Below the pieces are notes generated by a model. The model saw nothing but the letters and a program-made list of their open reading frames with translations, was not told the origin of the DNA and did not search any database. A DNA stretch of 34,420 nt from DASSCW01 sp036556695. Its GTDB lineage: Bacteria > Chloroflexota > Limnocylindria > QHBO01. The stretch lies in assembly GCA_036556695.1 (NCBI GenBank), contig DATBIY010000114.1:1-34420 (forward strand), given 5' to 3'. Both the position numbers and the translations under genes were made by a program. How positions within the stretch are numbered: position 1 is the first letter of the stretch; each line of letters starts with the position of its first letter. Positions 1 through 8,788 of this stretch are shown one piece after another.

Positions 1-2
1 GT

Positions 3-32
3 TTGACCCTGCCTGCGCCGATCCGGCATCAT
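3..32 (+). promoter_or_regulatory. Candidate promoter of tRNA-Lys
   Basis: A TTGACC box (3-8) matches the -35 consensus at five of six bases. Eighteen bases further on, CATCAT (27-32) matches TATAAT at four of six. Transcription would start close to the mature tRNA 5' end at 39. The window begins only two bases upstream, so wider context is missing. Confidence 0.35.
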
Positions 33-38
33 TCCGCC

Positions 39-113
39 GGGCGGCTAGCTCAACGGCAGAGCAAGTGACTCTTAATCACTAGGTTCAGGGTTCGAATCCC
101 TGGCCGCTCACCA
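39..113 (+). tRNA. tRNA-Lys (anticodon CTT)
   Basis: A complete cloverleaf can be folded by eye. The acceptor stem GGGCGGC (39-45) pairs with GCCGCTC (103-109), with one G-U pair. The D stem is GCTC/GAGC (48-51/59-62). The anticodon stem AGTGA/TCACT (64-68/76-80) encloses the loop CTCTTAA, with CTT at 71-73 reading the lysine codon AAG. The T arm is CAGGG-TTCGAAT-CCCTG (86-102). The discriminator A110 is followed by an encoded CCA (111-113). The last 29 bases are overlapped on the other strand by the 3' end of the debranching-enzyme gene. Confidence 0.96.
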
Positions 114-2295
114 CCTCGACCGGCCCGCGGCGGCGCAGCACGCGCACCGCAACCGATTCGCCGTCACGCTCAATCGCCAGGTCGACCACCCCGCGCCCCA
201 CGCGCAGGTTCCGGATGCCGATCTGGTCGATGAAGGCTGGCAGCGACGGCTCCCGGAAGCAGACGCGTCCCGCCGGCGCGTCAATCTCCATGCCCAGCGT
301 GGCCTGCAGCAGCATGAAGATGGCTCCCGCCGCCCAGGCCTGTGGAGCGCAGGCCACCGGATAACGCGTCGGCCCCTCCCCCTCGCGCCGGTGGAACCCG
401 CAAAACAGCTCCGGCATGCGCGCCAGGTCGAACTGGCGGCTGGCGTCGAACAGCCCGGTCAGGATGCGGGAGGCATCGGCTCCATGGCCATAGCGCGCCA
501 GGCCAAGGCCGATGAGCCCGTTGTCATGCGGCCAGATGGAGCCGTTGTGATACGACATCGGGTTGTAGCGGGACTCGCCGGCGGCGATGGTCCTGATCCC
601 CCATCCCGAATAGCTTGCGTCGCTCATCAGGGTCGCCGCCACGCGGTCCGCTCGCTGCGGCAGCGCGATGCCGGTCAGCAGCGCGTGGCCGGCGTTCGAG
701 GCCCGGACACGGCATGGGTGCTTTGCGCCGTCGAGGGCCAGCACGTAGGTGCCCAGCTCCTCATCCCAGAATGCGGCGTCGAAGGCGGTGCGCAGAGCCG
801 CCGCCTTGGCGCGCAGCGTGCCGGCAAGGCTGCGGCGGCGGAGCGCCTGGGCCAAATCCGCCGCCCCGAGCCAGGCGGCATACGCATAGCCCTGCAGCTC
901 GCACAGCGCAATCGGCGGCTCCGCCAGCTGGCCAGTGGCGTGAAAGATCGAGTCGTGCGAATCCTTCCAGCCCTGCTGCAGCAGCCCGGCATCGGTGCGG
1001 CGGGCGTACTCGATGAAGCCGTCGCCATCGGTGTCGGCATAGCGCTCGATCCAGGACAGGGCGCGCTCGATGTTCGGCCACAGTTCGCGGACGGTGGCCA
1101 GGTCATCGGTCCGGCGCCAGTACTCGGCCGCCAGGATGACGAAAAGCGGCGTGGCGTCGTGGCTGCCGTAGTAACGCGCGAACGGGACCTCGCCGAGCGC
1201 GGCCATCTCGCCGTGCCGGCTCTCGTGCAGGATCTTGCCCGGCTCGGCGTCCTGCTCCGGCACGACCCGGTCGGCCTGGGTCGCCGCCAGGAATCGCAGG
1301 ACCCCGCGCGCCAGATGCGGCGCCATCCACAGGGCCTGAAGGCCGCTGATCAGGCCATCGCGCCCGAAGGGCGTGCTGAACCACGGGATCCCGGCGTAGG
1401 GATACCAGCCGTCCGGCGTGCGGGAGGTGAGCATGGCGACGTCGGCCACGCTGCGATGCAGCCAGTCGTTGAAGACCTCGTTGGAGGTGATGATCGCGGC
1501 GCCGCCGCGCATCACCACGGCGAGCTGGCGGCGGGCGTCCTCCAGCGCCTTCTCGAAGGACGCGGTGCTGCGCCGCGAGCTCGGTCCGCTGGTGCAGGCG
1601 ATCGAGATCTCCAGGGTGGCTGCCCGACCCGGCGGGATGTCCAGGCTGAAGCGCGCCTCCCCGGCGCTCAGGGTGGTGGGCTTTCGCGAAAAGTCGATGC
1701 GCGTGCGCCGCACCACCTCGTCCAGCCCCCGATAGCGCAGCAGCACCCCGTTGTCGCTGACCCGCGGCGGCAACATGCTGCCGCGGCGCGGACGGCGCAT
1801 GCCCCGCACCTCGAACACGTCGGCGAAATCAGCCTGGTACCGCAGCGAGAGGCGGATGCTGACCGGCTGGCGGGCGAAGTTGCGGACGACGATGCGCTCC
1901 CGATACAGGCCGTCGGCCAGCACCTTGGTGCGCGCCAGGTGCAGGCTGCCGTGGGGCAGATGCCGCCGACGGCGACCCAGGTCCGGGTTCGACATGTCGA
2001 CCGACAGGCGGGAGTTGTCCCACTTCGACGTGGCACCCAGCAGCAGCGGCCGCTGGCCACCCAGGCGCAGCAGCAGCCCGGAGCAGTGCCGCGTGCCGCG
2101 GTGGTAGATGCCCTCCTCGCCGTGCCGCTCGGGCCGGATGTCGCCGTGGCGGTCGAAGATGGCGAACGACTCGCCAGCCTTGAGCACCTGGTCGTGGAGC
2201 TCGATGACCTCGGAGGCGGCCTGGACCTCGTAGCGGTCGTCAGGCGGGCTTGTTGGCGCCTCGTTCTCCGGCGGCGGCGTTTGCTGAGCTGTCAA
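85..2295 (-). CDS. Glycogen-debranching-type amylo-alpha-1,6-glucosidase
   Basis: The 736-residue protein looks like a bacterial debranching-type glucosidase that hydrolyses alpha-linked glucosides, probably in storage glucan or oligosaccharide turnover. The N-terminal third (about 25-260) is the beta-rich domain of this family. The rest is an (alpha/alpha)6 barrel with family landmarks: GIPWFSTPFGRDG near 300-312, GWKDSHD near 442 and YHNGSIWPHDNG near 582; acidic residues in these loops are the expected catalytic ones. There is no signal peptide, so it is probably cytoplasmic. The start overlaps the end of the upstream glycosyltransferase gene by 56 bases, which indicates an operon. The C-terminus is odd: its final residues (SGQGFEP) and stop are read from the antisense strand of the tRNA T arm, so the ancestral stop seems to have been lost. 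The exact substrate is unknown. Confidence 0.88.
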   Translation of the reverse strand: MTAQQTPPPENEAPTSPPDDRYEVQAASEVIELHDQVLKAGESFAIFDRHGDIRPERHGEEGIYHRGTRHCSGLLLRLGGQRPLLLGATSKWDNSRLSVDMSNPDLGRRRRHLPHGSLHLARTKVLADGLYRERIVVRNFARQPVSIRLSLRYQADFADVFEVRGMRRPRRGSMLPPRVSDNGVLLRYRGLDEVVRRTRIDFSRKPTTLSAGEARFSLDIPPGRAATLEISIACTSGPSSRRSTASFEKALEDARRQLAVVMRGGAAIITSNEVFNDWLHRSVADVAMLTSRTPDGWYPYAGIPWFSTPFGRDGLISGLQALWMAPHLARGVLRFLAATQADRVVPEQDAEPGKILHESRHGEMAALGEVPFARYYGSHDATPLFVILAAEYWRRTDDLATVRELWPNIERALSWIERYADTDGDGFIEYARRTDAGLLQQGWKDSHDSIFHATGQLAEPPIALCELQGYAYAAWLGAADLAQALRRRSLAGTLRAKAAALRTAFDAAFWDEELGTYVLALDGAKHPCRVRASNAGHALLTGIALPQRADRVAATLMSDASYSGWGIRTIAAGESRYNPMSYHNGSIWPHDNGLIGLGLARYGHGADASRILTGLFDASRQFDLARMPELFCGFHRREGEGPTRYPVACAPQAWAAGAIFMLLQATLGMEIDAPAGRVCFREPSLPAFIDQIGIRNLRVGRGVVDLAIERDGESVAVRVLRRRGPVEVVSGQGFEP

Positions 2296-3415
2296 AGGGC
2301 ACGGTCCCTGCGCCCCTCAAGTCTGCCACGCCCGACCCGGCTGCAGCCTGTGCCGGCTGTTGCCCGCGCTCGGCGATCAGGCGACGGTAGAGCGCGACGT
2401 AGTCCTGGGCCATGCGCTCGGCGCTGAACCGACGCAGCGTGGCCTCGCGGACGCGCTCGCGCGGCAGCTGCAGCACCCGAGGAAGGGCCTCGATCGCCTG
2501 CCCCACGTCATCCACGATCATGCCGGTGACGCCCTCCTCGATTACCTCCGGCACCGATCCGCTGCGGAAGGCGAGGACCGGCGTGCCGCAGGCCGCCGCC
2601 TCGATCATCACCAGGCCGAACGGCTCCGGCCAGCGGATCGGGAAAAGGAGCGCGGCCGCGCCACACAGGAAGTCGGGCTTGCCGTCCTCGCCGATCTCGC
2701 CGATGAACTCGACCTCACCCTCCGCCAGCTTCGGAGCCAGGTGCTCGTCGTAGTACGCCTCGTCGACCGGGTCGATCTTGGCCGCAACGCGCAGCGGCAT
2801 GCCGGCGTGCCGCGCGATCTGGATTGCCTCCTCCAGCCCCTTCTCCGGCGATGTGCGGCCCAGGAAGGCAAGGTAGCTGCCCGGCTGCGCCGCTTTCGAA
2901 ACGTCGGGAGCCGGCATGCCATGCGGAATGTTGGCCACCCAGTTCAGCCAGGGCAGCGGCTCGCGCTGTGCCATCGAGATCGACACCAGCGGCACGTCCG
3001 GGAACTGCTCGAACAGCGGCGGCAGGTCGGGCAGGTCCATCCGGCCGTGCATGGTGGTGACGCCCGGCGGCTTGATGCGGCTCAGCAGCGGGTACTGGAT
3101 GTGATCGGTATGGAAATGGATGATGTCGTACCGGTTGGCATCGGCTGCCACCTGCTCGAGCAGCATGACCAGGTAGGGCAGCACGTCCTGGACGTCGTCG
3201 CGTCCGCGGAGCGCTGCCGGCACGACCGGGACGAGGTGGGCGCTCGTCTCCGAGTCACCCGTGCCATAGACCGTCACCTCGTGGCCCTGGCGCACCAGCT
3301 CTTCGGTCAGCCAGGCCACCACGCGCTCGGTGCCGCCGTACGCCTGGGGCGGCACGCTTTCCATGGGCGGGGCGACCTGCGCGATGCGCAGTCCCCCGGA
3401 GTCGCGTTGGCTCAT
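2240..3415 (-). CDS. GT4-family glycosyltransferase
   Basis: A 391-residue retaining GT-B glycosyltransferase. The N-terminal Rossmann half begins with a glycine-rich acceptor-side loop (PPQAYGGTERVV, about 22-33). The C-terminal half has the donor-side features: FLGRTSPEKG near 182-191 and an E-x7-E motif in EPFGLVMIEAAACGTPV near 262, which contacts the sugar-nucleotide donor in this family. The last 40 residues are a low-complexity Ala/Gly tail that overlaps the debranching gene. No strong Shine-Dalgarno lies before the ATG at 3415. A perfect GCACGC-G-GCGTGC inverted repeat sits 17 bases upstream. Pairing with a debranching-type glucosidase suggests synthesis and turnover of a glucan or glycoside; donor and acceptor cannot be read from sequence. 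Confidence 0.88.
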   Translation of the reverse strand: MSQRDSGGLRIAQVAPPMESVPPQAYGGTERVVAWLTEELVRQGHEVTVYGTGDSETSAHLVPVVPAALRGRDDVQDVLPYLVMLLEQVAADANRYDIIHFHTDHIQYPLLSRIKPPGVTTMHGRMDLPDLPPLFEQFPDVPLVSISMAQREPLPWLNWVANIPHGMPAPDVSKAAQPGSYLAFLGRTSPEKGLEEAIQIARHAGMPLRVAAKIDPVDEAYYDEHLAPKLAEGEVEFIGEIGEDGKPDFLCGAAALLFPIRWPEPFGLVMIEAAACGTPVLAFRSGSVPEVIEEGVTGMIVDDVGQAIEALPRVLQLPRERVREATLRRFSAERMAQDYVALYRRLIAERGQQPAQAAAGSGVADLRGAGTVPFDSSANAAAGERGANKPA

Positions 3416-3431
3416 GCGCCGTCGCTTAATC

Positions 3432-3444
3432 GCACGCGGCGTGC
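3432..3444. promoter_or_regulatory. Inverted repeat upstream of the glycosyltransferase
   Basis: A perfect 6-1-6 inverted repeat, GCACGC-G-GCGTGC, lies 17 bases upstream of the glycosyltransferase ATG in the 140-base divergent spacer (3416-3555). It could be an operator or a chance palindrome in GC-rich DNA. No T-run follows, so it is not an intrinsic terminator. Confidence 0.3.
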
Positions 3445-3505
3445 CAGCCGCTGAACACGTCAGCGCGACGCGTCACCTGAACGCGTTGCCGTCGCGCGCG
3501 GTAGT

Positions 3506-3524
3506 CCGTGGTAGCCTTCCACGG
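3506..3524. promoter_or_regulatory. Inverted repeat upstream of the M16 peptidase pair
   Basis: CCGTGG (3506-3511) and CCACGG (3519-3524) form a 6-bp stem around a 7-base spacer TAGCCTT, 31 bases before the GTG start at 3556. The spacer contains TAGCCT, which could serve as a -10 box and would place an operator-like dyad over the promoter. The M16 gene itself has a GAGGAG Shine-Dalgarno at 3545-3550, unlike many other unit-starting genes here. Confidence 0.3.
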
Positions 3525-3555
3525 CCGTCCAAGGATCGAATGCTGAGGAGCTTCC

Positions 3556-4848
3556 GTGCCTGACGTCCCCATCCAGCGGCATCGGCTGGACAACGGGCTG
3601 CGCATCGTCCTCTCCCCCGACCACAGCGCGCCGATCGTGGCCGTGAACCTGTGGTACGACGTCGGCAGCAAGCACGAAAAGCCGGGACGCACTGGCTTCG
3701 CGCACCTCTTCGAGCACATGATGTTCCAGGGCTCGGAGCACGTCTCCAAGGCCGAGCACTTCGCCCTCATCCAGCAGGCCGGCGGCACGCTCAACGCCTC
3801 GACCTGGCTTGACCGAACCAACTACTTCGAGACGGTGCCCAGCCACGAGCTGGAGCTGTGCCTCTGGCTGGAGTCGGATCGGCTGGCCAGCCTGCTGCCG
3901 GCCATGACCCAGGAGAAGCTCGACAACCAGCGCGAGGTCGTGAAGAACGAGCGCCGATGGAGTGTCGACAACCAGCCGTACGGCACCTGGGACGAGCGCA
4001 TCCAGGCGCTCCTCTTCCCGGAGGGGCACACCTACCACCATCCGACCATCGGCTCGATGGAGGACCTGAACGCCGCCAGCCTGGAGGACGTCCGCGAATT
4101 CTTCGCCACGTACTACGCGCCGAACAATGCCTCGCTGACCGTCGCCGGCGACTTCGAGCCCGACGCGGCGCTGCGCATGATCGAGCGCCATTTCGGCGGC
4201 ATCCCGCCAAACGAGAACCTGCCGCCGCAGCCCGACATGAGCATCGCGCCGCGGATCGGCCGCGAGCTGCGCGAGGTGGTCGCCGATCGCGTGCCGCTGC
4301 CGCGGGTGTACCTCGCCTACCGCATCCCGGTGTTCGGCACCGATGCCTTCGAGGACCTGACCGTCGCCTCCGACGTGCTGGGCACCGGGCGGGCATCACG
4401 CCTGTACCACAGCCTGGTGCGTGAGCGGCAGCTGGCACAGGACGTGACCGTCTTCCCCTTCCCGATCGTGGGCGGCGCCTCGATGTTCACGCTGTGGGCC
4501 ACCGCGCGGCCGGGCGTCAGCCATGAGCAGCTGGAGGCGGGTCTGCTCAGCGAGATCCAGAAGCTTGCCGACGAGGGACCCAGCGACGCGGAGCTGCAGC
4601 GCGTGCGCAACCTGCACGCCGCGGCCGTCGAGTCGAGCCTGGAGCGCATTGCCGAACGAGCCGATCGGCTCTCCATGTACACCTGCCTGTTCGACCAGCC
4701 GGAACGCATCAACACCGAGGTCAGCCGCTACTGGGCGGTCGACGCGCGGCGCGTCCAGGAGGCGATGCAGGCCTCGCTCGTCGCCGACAACCGGTTGGTG
4801 CTGACTTACGTGCCAGCCGAGCAGCCGTCCAGCGAGGAGGCAGCCTGA
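3556..4848 (+). CDS. M16 family zinc metallopeptidase (catalytic subunit)
   Basis: A 430-residue M16B peptidase. The inverted zinc motif HxxEH is intact as H50-L-F-E53-H54. The distal glutamate is expected in QREVVKNER, most likely E132. The two tandem half-domains and the roughly 430-residue length are normal for bacterial processing-peptidase-like M16B proteins. No signal peptide is visible, so a cytoplasmic peptidase that degrades short peptides is likely. The GTG start at 3556 is supported by GAGGAG five bases upstream. The next gene, an M16 protein without the zinc motif, starts within this gene's stop codon (TGATG), so the two are probably translated together and form a heterodimer, as known for paired M16B subunits. 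Confidence 0.93.
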   Translation: MPDVPIQRHRLDNGLRIVLSPDHSAPIVAVNLWYDVGSKHEKPGRTGFAHLFEHMMFQGSEHVSKAEHFALIQQAGGTLNASTWLDRTNYFETVPSHELELCLWLESDRLASLLPAMTQEKLDNQREVVKNERRWSVDNQPYGTWDERIQALLFPEGHTYHHPTIGSMEDLNAASLEDVREFFATYYAPNNASLTVAGDFEPDAALRMIERHFGGIPPNENLPPQPDMSIAPRIGRELREVVADRVPLPRVYLAYRIPVFGTDAFEDLTVASDVLGTGRASRLYHSLVRERQLAQDVTVFPFPIVGGASMFTLWATARPGVSHEQLEAGLLSEIQKLADEGPSDAELQRVRNLHAAAVESSLERIAERADRLSMYTCLFDQPERINTEVSRYWAVDARRVQEAMQASLVADNRLVLTYVPAEQPSSEEAA

Positions 4849-6206
4849 TGACGGCCGTCGTCAACCCGCTGCGCCCACCGGCCGGCGCGCCGCGGCCGTA
4901 CCACTTCCCCGATTTCAGCCGCGGCCGCATGGCCAACGGGCTCACCGTCTGGACCGTGCCCGTTCCCAGCGCGGCGATGGTCAACGTGCACCTGCTGGTC
5001 GACGCCGGCGCCTCTGCCGAGGACGAGCCGCACGCCGGCGTGGCGGCGCTGACCGCCCAGCTGCTGGTCACCGGAACGCGGCGCCTGGACGCCTCCGCCT
5101 TCGCAGAGGCGACCGAGCTGCTCGGCATCGAGGTCAGCAGCGAGTCCAGCTGGGACTCGGCGCGCGCCGCATTCCAGTCGCTGCCGCAGTACATGGAAGC
5201 CGGGCTGGCGCTGCTGGCCGAGATGGTCCAGGAGCCGCGCTTCGACCCGAGCGAGTTCGAGCGGCTGCGCGCCGAGCGACTGGCGGACATCCTCCAGGCG
5301 CGCTCCGACCCCGGGCGTCTGGCGGATGAGATGTTCCTGGGCCATGTCTTCGACGCCGCAACCCCGTACCGCCGCCTGTCCGCCGGCACCCCGGAGACGG
5401 TGGAGGCGCTCACACTCGACGACGTCCGCGCGCACCACGACGTCCACTGGCGGCCGGCCAGCGCGCATCTCATCGTGGCCGGCCCGGTCGAGCCGGACGC
5501 GGTCATGGCCGCGGCCGAGGCCAACCTCGGCGCGTGGAGCGGCAGCGGTCCCGGCCACCGCGACTTCGAGCCCGCTGCCGGCGGCGGGCGGCGCGTCGTG
5601 CTGGTGGATCGCCCGGGATCGGTGCAAAGCGAGCTGCGGGTCGGCCACCTGGGCATCGACCGCCGCTCGGAGCGCTACTTCCCGGCGATGGTCCTCGGGG
5701 CGCTGCTGGGCGGGGTGTTCGGATCGCGCCTGAACCTGCGACTCCGCGAGGAGCTGGGCTACACCTACGGCGCGCGCGCCGGCTTCGATCCACGACGCGC
5801 CGTCGGGCCGTTCAGCGCGGCAGCCGCGGTGCAGACCGAAGTCACGGCCGATGCGCTGCGCGAGATGGTCGGGCTGCTGACCACCATCCGCGACGCAGCT
5901 CCCGAGGATTCCGAGCTGCACGAGGTGCGCGACTTCCTGGTGGGCGTCTTCCCGCTGCGCTTCGAGACGACCGGCGGCGTGGCGATGGCCATCGAGCCGG
6001 TGGCGGTGTACGGACTGCCAGACGACTACTGGCAGAGCTATCGGGCCAACCTGGAGGCGGTCGGAGCCGATGACGTCCTCTCGGCGGCGCGCGACCTGCT
6101 GCACCCGGACGAGTACCTGATGCTGGTGGTCGGCGACGCCAGCCGGGTGCAGGGCGAGCTGGAGGCCGCGGGCCTGGCGCCCCTGGAGATTGTCGCCAAC
6201 CCCTGA
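4848..6206 (+). CDS. M16 family peptidase-like protein, non-catalytic partner
   Basis: A 452-residue M16 homologue in which the HxxEH region is replaced by GVAALTAQLL, so it lacks zinc ligands. It keeps the C-terminal substrate-binding R/Y signature, seen as RLREELGYTYGARAGF near 296-311. In paired M16B enzymes one subunit supplies the zinc site and the other the R/Y pair, which fits this arrangement. The start codon overlaps the stop of the catalytic subunit by one base. The gene ends three bases before the convergent aminotransferase gene, leaving no room for a conventional terminator. Function as the obligate partner is inferred from the family. Confidence 0.9.
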   Translation: MTAVVNPLRPPAGAPRPYHFPDFSRGRMANGLTVWTVPVPSAAMVNVHLLVDAGASAEDEPHAGVAALTAQLLVTGTRRLDASAFAEATELLGIEVSSESSWDSARAAFQSLPQYMEAGLALLAEMVQEPRFDPSEFERLRAERLADILQARSDPGRLADEMFLGHVFDAATPYRRLSAGTPETVEALTLDDVRAHHDVHWRPASAHLIVAGPVEPDAVMAAAEANLGAWSGSGPGHRDFEPAAGGGRRVVLVDRPGSVQSELRVGHLGIDRRSERYFPAMVLGALLGGVFGSRLNLRLREELGYTYGARAGFDPRRAVGPFSAAAAVQTEVTADALREMVGLLTTIRDAAPEDSELHEVRDFLVGVFPLRFETTGGVAMAIEPVAVYGLPDDYWQSYRANLEAVGADDVLSAARDLLHPDEYLMLVVGDASRVQGELEAAGLAPLEIVANP

Positions 6207-6209
6207 GCC

Positions 6210-7325
6210 CTACGCGCCGAGCGCCTCGAGCAGCCGATCATTCTCGTGCGCGGCGCGAGCCGTGATCCGCAGCCAGCCGCGCAGCAAACCGGACGGGTAC
6301 TCGCGCACCGCCAGGCCTCCCCGCAGCAGGTCGGCTGCCACCGCTGCAGCATCCGGTGGGCGCACCAGCAGGAAGTTGGTCGTCGATGGCAGCACCTGCC
6401 AGCCCAACCCCTCGAGCGCGCCGGCCAGCCGCCGCCGCTGCGCGACGATCTCCGACCGGCGTGACCGCGCCGCGCCGGGATCGGACAGCGCGGCGATGGC
6501 CACCGCCTCGCTGGCGCCGCTGATGGCCAGCGGCAGCCGCGCTGCCTCGAAGCGGGCGGCCAGCGCATCGGGCACGAGCAGGTAGCCGATCCTGGCGCCG
6601 GCGAGGCCGTATGCCTTGGCCAGCGACCGCAGGATGAGCAGGTTCGGCAGGCGCTCCTGGAGCGGCTGCGGGCTGAGCGCCTCCGGATCCAGGCCTGCAT
6701 CGGCCTCGGCGAACTCCTGGTACACCGCGTCGACCACGACGATTGCGTCGAGCCCATCGGCCAGTCGAGACATCTCGTCCAGGGTGTAGGCGTCGCCGGT
6801 CGGGTTGTTCGGCGAGCACAGCCAAACCAGCCGGCTTGCGCTGCGCTCCGCCGCGTCGCGGATGACGGTCACCGGCTGGCGGACCGCCGGATCGGCACGG
6901 GGCACCTCGACCACCCGTGCGCCGGCCAGCCGGGCCTCGACCGCGAACATGGCGAAGGTGGGGGTCGGCACGACCACCGCGTCGCCGTCCCCGACCACCA
7001 TGGTCGTCACCAGGCGGATGAGCTCATCGGCGCCGGCTCCGGGGATGATGCGGTGCTCCGGGGCGTGGCTCACCCGGTGAATCGCCGCCCGCAGCGCCCG
7101 ATATGCCTGGTCGCCGTACTCGACGAGGCGGCCGGCATCGAACGCAGCCAGCGCGGCGCTGACCGCCGGCAGCGGCCCGCCGCCCAGGGTGTTCATGTCG
7201 AAGCGGACAAGGTCCTCGAGCGGGATGCCGAGCGACGCGGCCAGCGCCTCGTCGGACGGCTCCGCCGGATAGGGCTCGATGTCTTCGGGCAGCCGCAGCA
7301 GCGACCGCGGGTCGCGGGTGCTCAC
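6210..7325 (-). CDS. HisC-like PLP-dependent aminotransferase
   Basis: A 371-residue fold-type I aminotransferase of the histidinol-phosphate/aromatic aminotransferase group. Visible landmarks are NNPTG (173-177), D199 and Y202, the PLP Schiff-base lysine K237 in SLAKAYG, and R245 in GARIGY. The GTG start overlaps the stop of the upstream histidine kinase gene in a GTGA arrangement. No other histidine-biosynthesis gene lies nearby, so true HisC activity (L-histidinol phosphate plus 2-oxoglutarate) is uncertain. Aromatic amino acid transamination or a threonine-phosphate decarboxylase-like (CobD) role are alternatives in the same family. Confidence 0.87.
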   Translation of the reverse strand: MSTRDPRSLLRLPEDIEPYPAEPSDEALAASLGIPLEDLVRFDMNTLGGGPLPAVSAALAAFDAGRLVEYGDQAYRALRAAIHRVSHAPEHRIIPGAGADELIRLVTTMVVGDGDAVVVPTPTFAMFAVEARLAGARVVEVPRADPAVRQPVTVIRDAAERSASRLVWLCSPNNPTGDAYTLDEMSRLADGLDAIVVVDAVYQEFAEADAGLDPEALSPQPLQERLPNLLILRSLAKAYGLAGARIGYLLVPDALAARFEAARLPLAISGASEAVAIAALSDPGAARSRRSEIVAQRRRLAGALEGLGWQVLPSTTNFLLVRPPDAAAVAADLLRGGLAVREYPSGLLRGWLRITARAAHENDRLLEALGA

Positions 7326-8776
7326 TCCGAGCGTCGGTCGGCTGCACGCGGCCAGCGCAGCACCAGCGAGGCCCGCGGCCGACGCTCCTCCAGCTGCACG
7401 CTGCCGCCCTGGGCGCGCATGGCCGCGTTCACGATGTAGAGGCCCAGGCCGAGCCCGCGACCCGAGGTCACGCGCTCGCGGAACAGGTCCTCGGTGAGCT
7501 CGTCGGGAAAGCCAGGGCCGGCGTCGCGCACGCGGACGCTGGGCACGTCGCGGGTATCGACGTCGACCTCGATCGGCGCGTCTGGCGTGGAGTAGCGATC
7601 CGCATTGGTGAGCAAGTTGGTGATCGCTTGCTCCGTCAGCGCACGGTCACCGACCACTTCGTTGGGGCCATTGGCGGTGACCCGCACGTCGCGCTCGCTG
7701 CCTCGCGCCCGCAGGCGCTCGATGGCCGAGTCCACGGCCGAGCGCACGTCGAAGCGCTCGCTGTCCGCCTCCAGGTTGCCCGACTCGGCGCGCGAGAACA
7801 GCTCCAGCCGCTCGAGGATGCCGATGGCCGCGTCGACCGACTCCAGCGCGCGCAGGCCGTGGGTGCTGTCCTGCGCCCCCGCCTGGCGGTTGGCCAGCTC
7901 CATACGCGCCTTGGCCACGGCCAGTGGGTTGCGCAGCTCATGGGCCACGAAACTGGCGAAGCGCGAGAGGCGCCGCCGCGCGTCGACCTCCTTGCCCACG
8001 TCACGCAGCAGCAGGACGCAGCCGCCGCCCGGGATGGGGGTGCCCTCCACGTCCACCAGCAAGTCGCGGCCGGACATCGGCAGCCGGACCAGCATGCGGC
8101 TGCGGAACGCCTCCCGCGCGCCACGCAGCTGCGGCCACTCCTCGCGCGGCAGCGAGCGAGCACGCTCGTCGCGCGGGTCCGCCGCGCGCGCCCAGGTTTC
8201 GACTGATGACTCGAAGAACGAGCGGCCGAACACCCGCAGGGCCGCGCGGTTGCCGTACGTGCCGCGAGCATCGCCGTCGTAGACGATGAGCGCCTCCGGG
8301 ATCGCCTCCGCCACCTCCTCGAGGCGCGTCCGCTCGCGACTCGCGTCGGCCAGGGCGGCGTCCAGGTCGCGGCGTGCCGCGTCGGCCTCGCGGCGGCGCG
8401 CGTTGGCCAGGACCTCGGCGGCCTGGCTGGTTTCCTGCGCTCTTTCCGCCGCCACCTGCCGGCGCTCAGCCCGTATCGCCAGGGCGATGACCACCGGCGT
8501 GCCCAGCGCAAACGCCGCCAGCCGGATGAGGTCGGAGTTGGTGATCAGGCTGTCGGCCTGCAGAACGCTGGACCCGATCAGCACGGCGGCAGCCACGAGA
8601 TAGGCGGCGATCGCCGGGTTGGATCCCATGCTGAGGCCCACGAACGAGATGGCCAGCACGACCAGCACGGTGAACGCCACGCCCTGGTCATCGGCGTCCA
8701 GCCACACCGCCATGAGGGCTGTGGCACCACCCAGCACGGCGCCGACCGTGACGCGCAGCAGTCCTCGCAGAGTCAC
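7322..8776 (-). CDS. Membrane sensor histidine kinase with PAS domain
   Basis: A 484-residue sensor kinase. About four hydrophobic helices (roughly 5-27, 33-50, 55-73, 85-102) anchor it with almost no external domain. A charged coiled coil (about 103-155) leads to a PAS-like domain (about 155-262). The HisKA helix carries the phospho-accepting H279 in FVAHELRNPLA. The ATPase domain has an N box near 388-391, a G1 box DAGPGF (418-423) and a G2 box GLGLGL (441-446). No response regulator is encoded within the window, so its partner is unknown. It starts with GTG twelve bases after the stop of the J-domain gene, and its end overlaps the aminotransferase start. Confidence 0.9.
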   Translation of the reverse strand: MTLRGLLRVTVGAVLGGATALMAVWLDADDQGVAFTVLVVLAISFVGLSMGSNPAIAAYLVAAAVLIGSSVLQADSLITNSDLIRLAAFALGTPVVIALAIRAERRQVAAERAQETSQAAEVLANARRREADAARRDLDAALADASRERTRLEEVAEAIPEALIVYDGDARGTYGNRAALRVFGRSFFESSVETWARAADPRDERARSLPREEWPQLRGAREAFRSRMLVRLPMSGRDLLVDVEGTPIPGGGCVLLLRDVGKEVDARRRLSRFASFVAHELRNPLAVAKARMELANRQAGAQDSTHGLRALESVDAAIGILERLELFSRAESGNLEADSERFDVRSAVDSAIERLRARGSERDVRVTANGPNEVVGDRALTEQAITNLLTNADRYSTPDAPIEVDVDTRDVPSVRVRDAGPGFPDELTEDLFRERVTSGRGLGLGLYIVNAAMRAQGGSVQLEERRPRASLVLRWPRAADRRSE

Positions 8777-8788
8777 AGGCTGCGAAGC

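Noticed and set aside
1..38. Integrated element or attachment site at the tRNA gene
   Set aside because: No integrase, phage gene or direct repeat of the tRNA 3' end was noticed in the window; only the unusual overlap with the glucosidase gene remains.
391..2427. 678-codon plus-strand open frame opposite the glucosidase gene
   Set aside because: It is Arg/Ala/Gly/Gln-rich without any family motif, and the minus strand encodes a clear glucosidase; it is a shadow of GC-rich codon bias.
7322..8776. Complete two-component system
   Set aside because: Only the kinase is present; neighbours are an aminotransferase and a J-domain protein, and no receiver-domain protein was found in the window.
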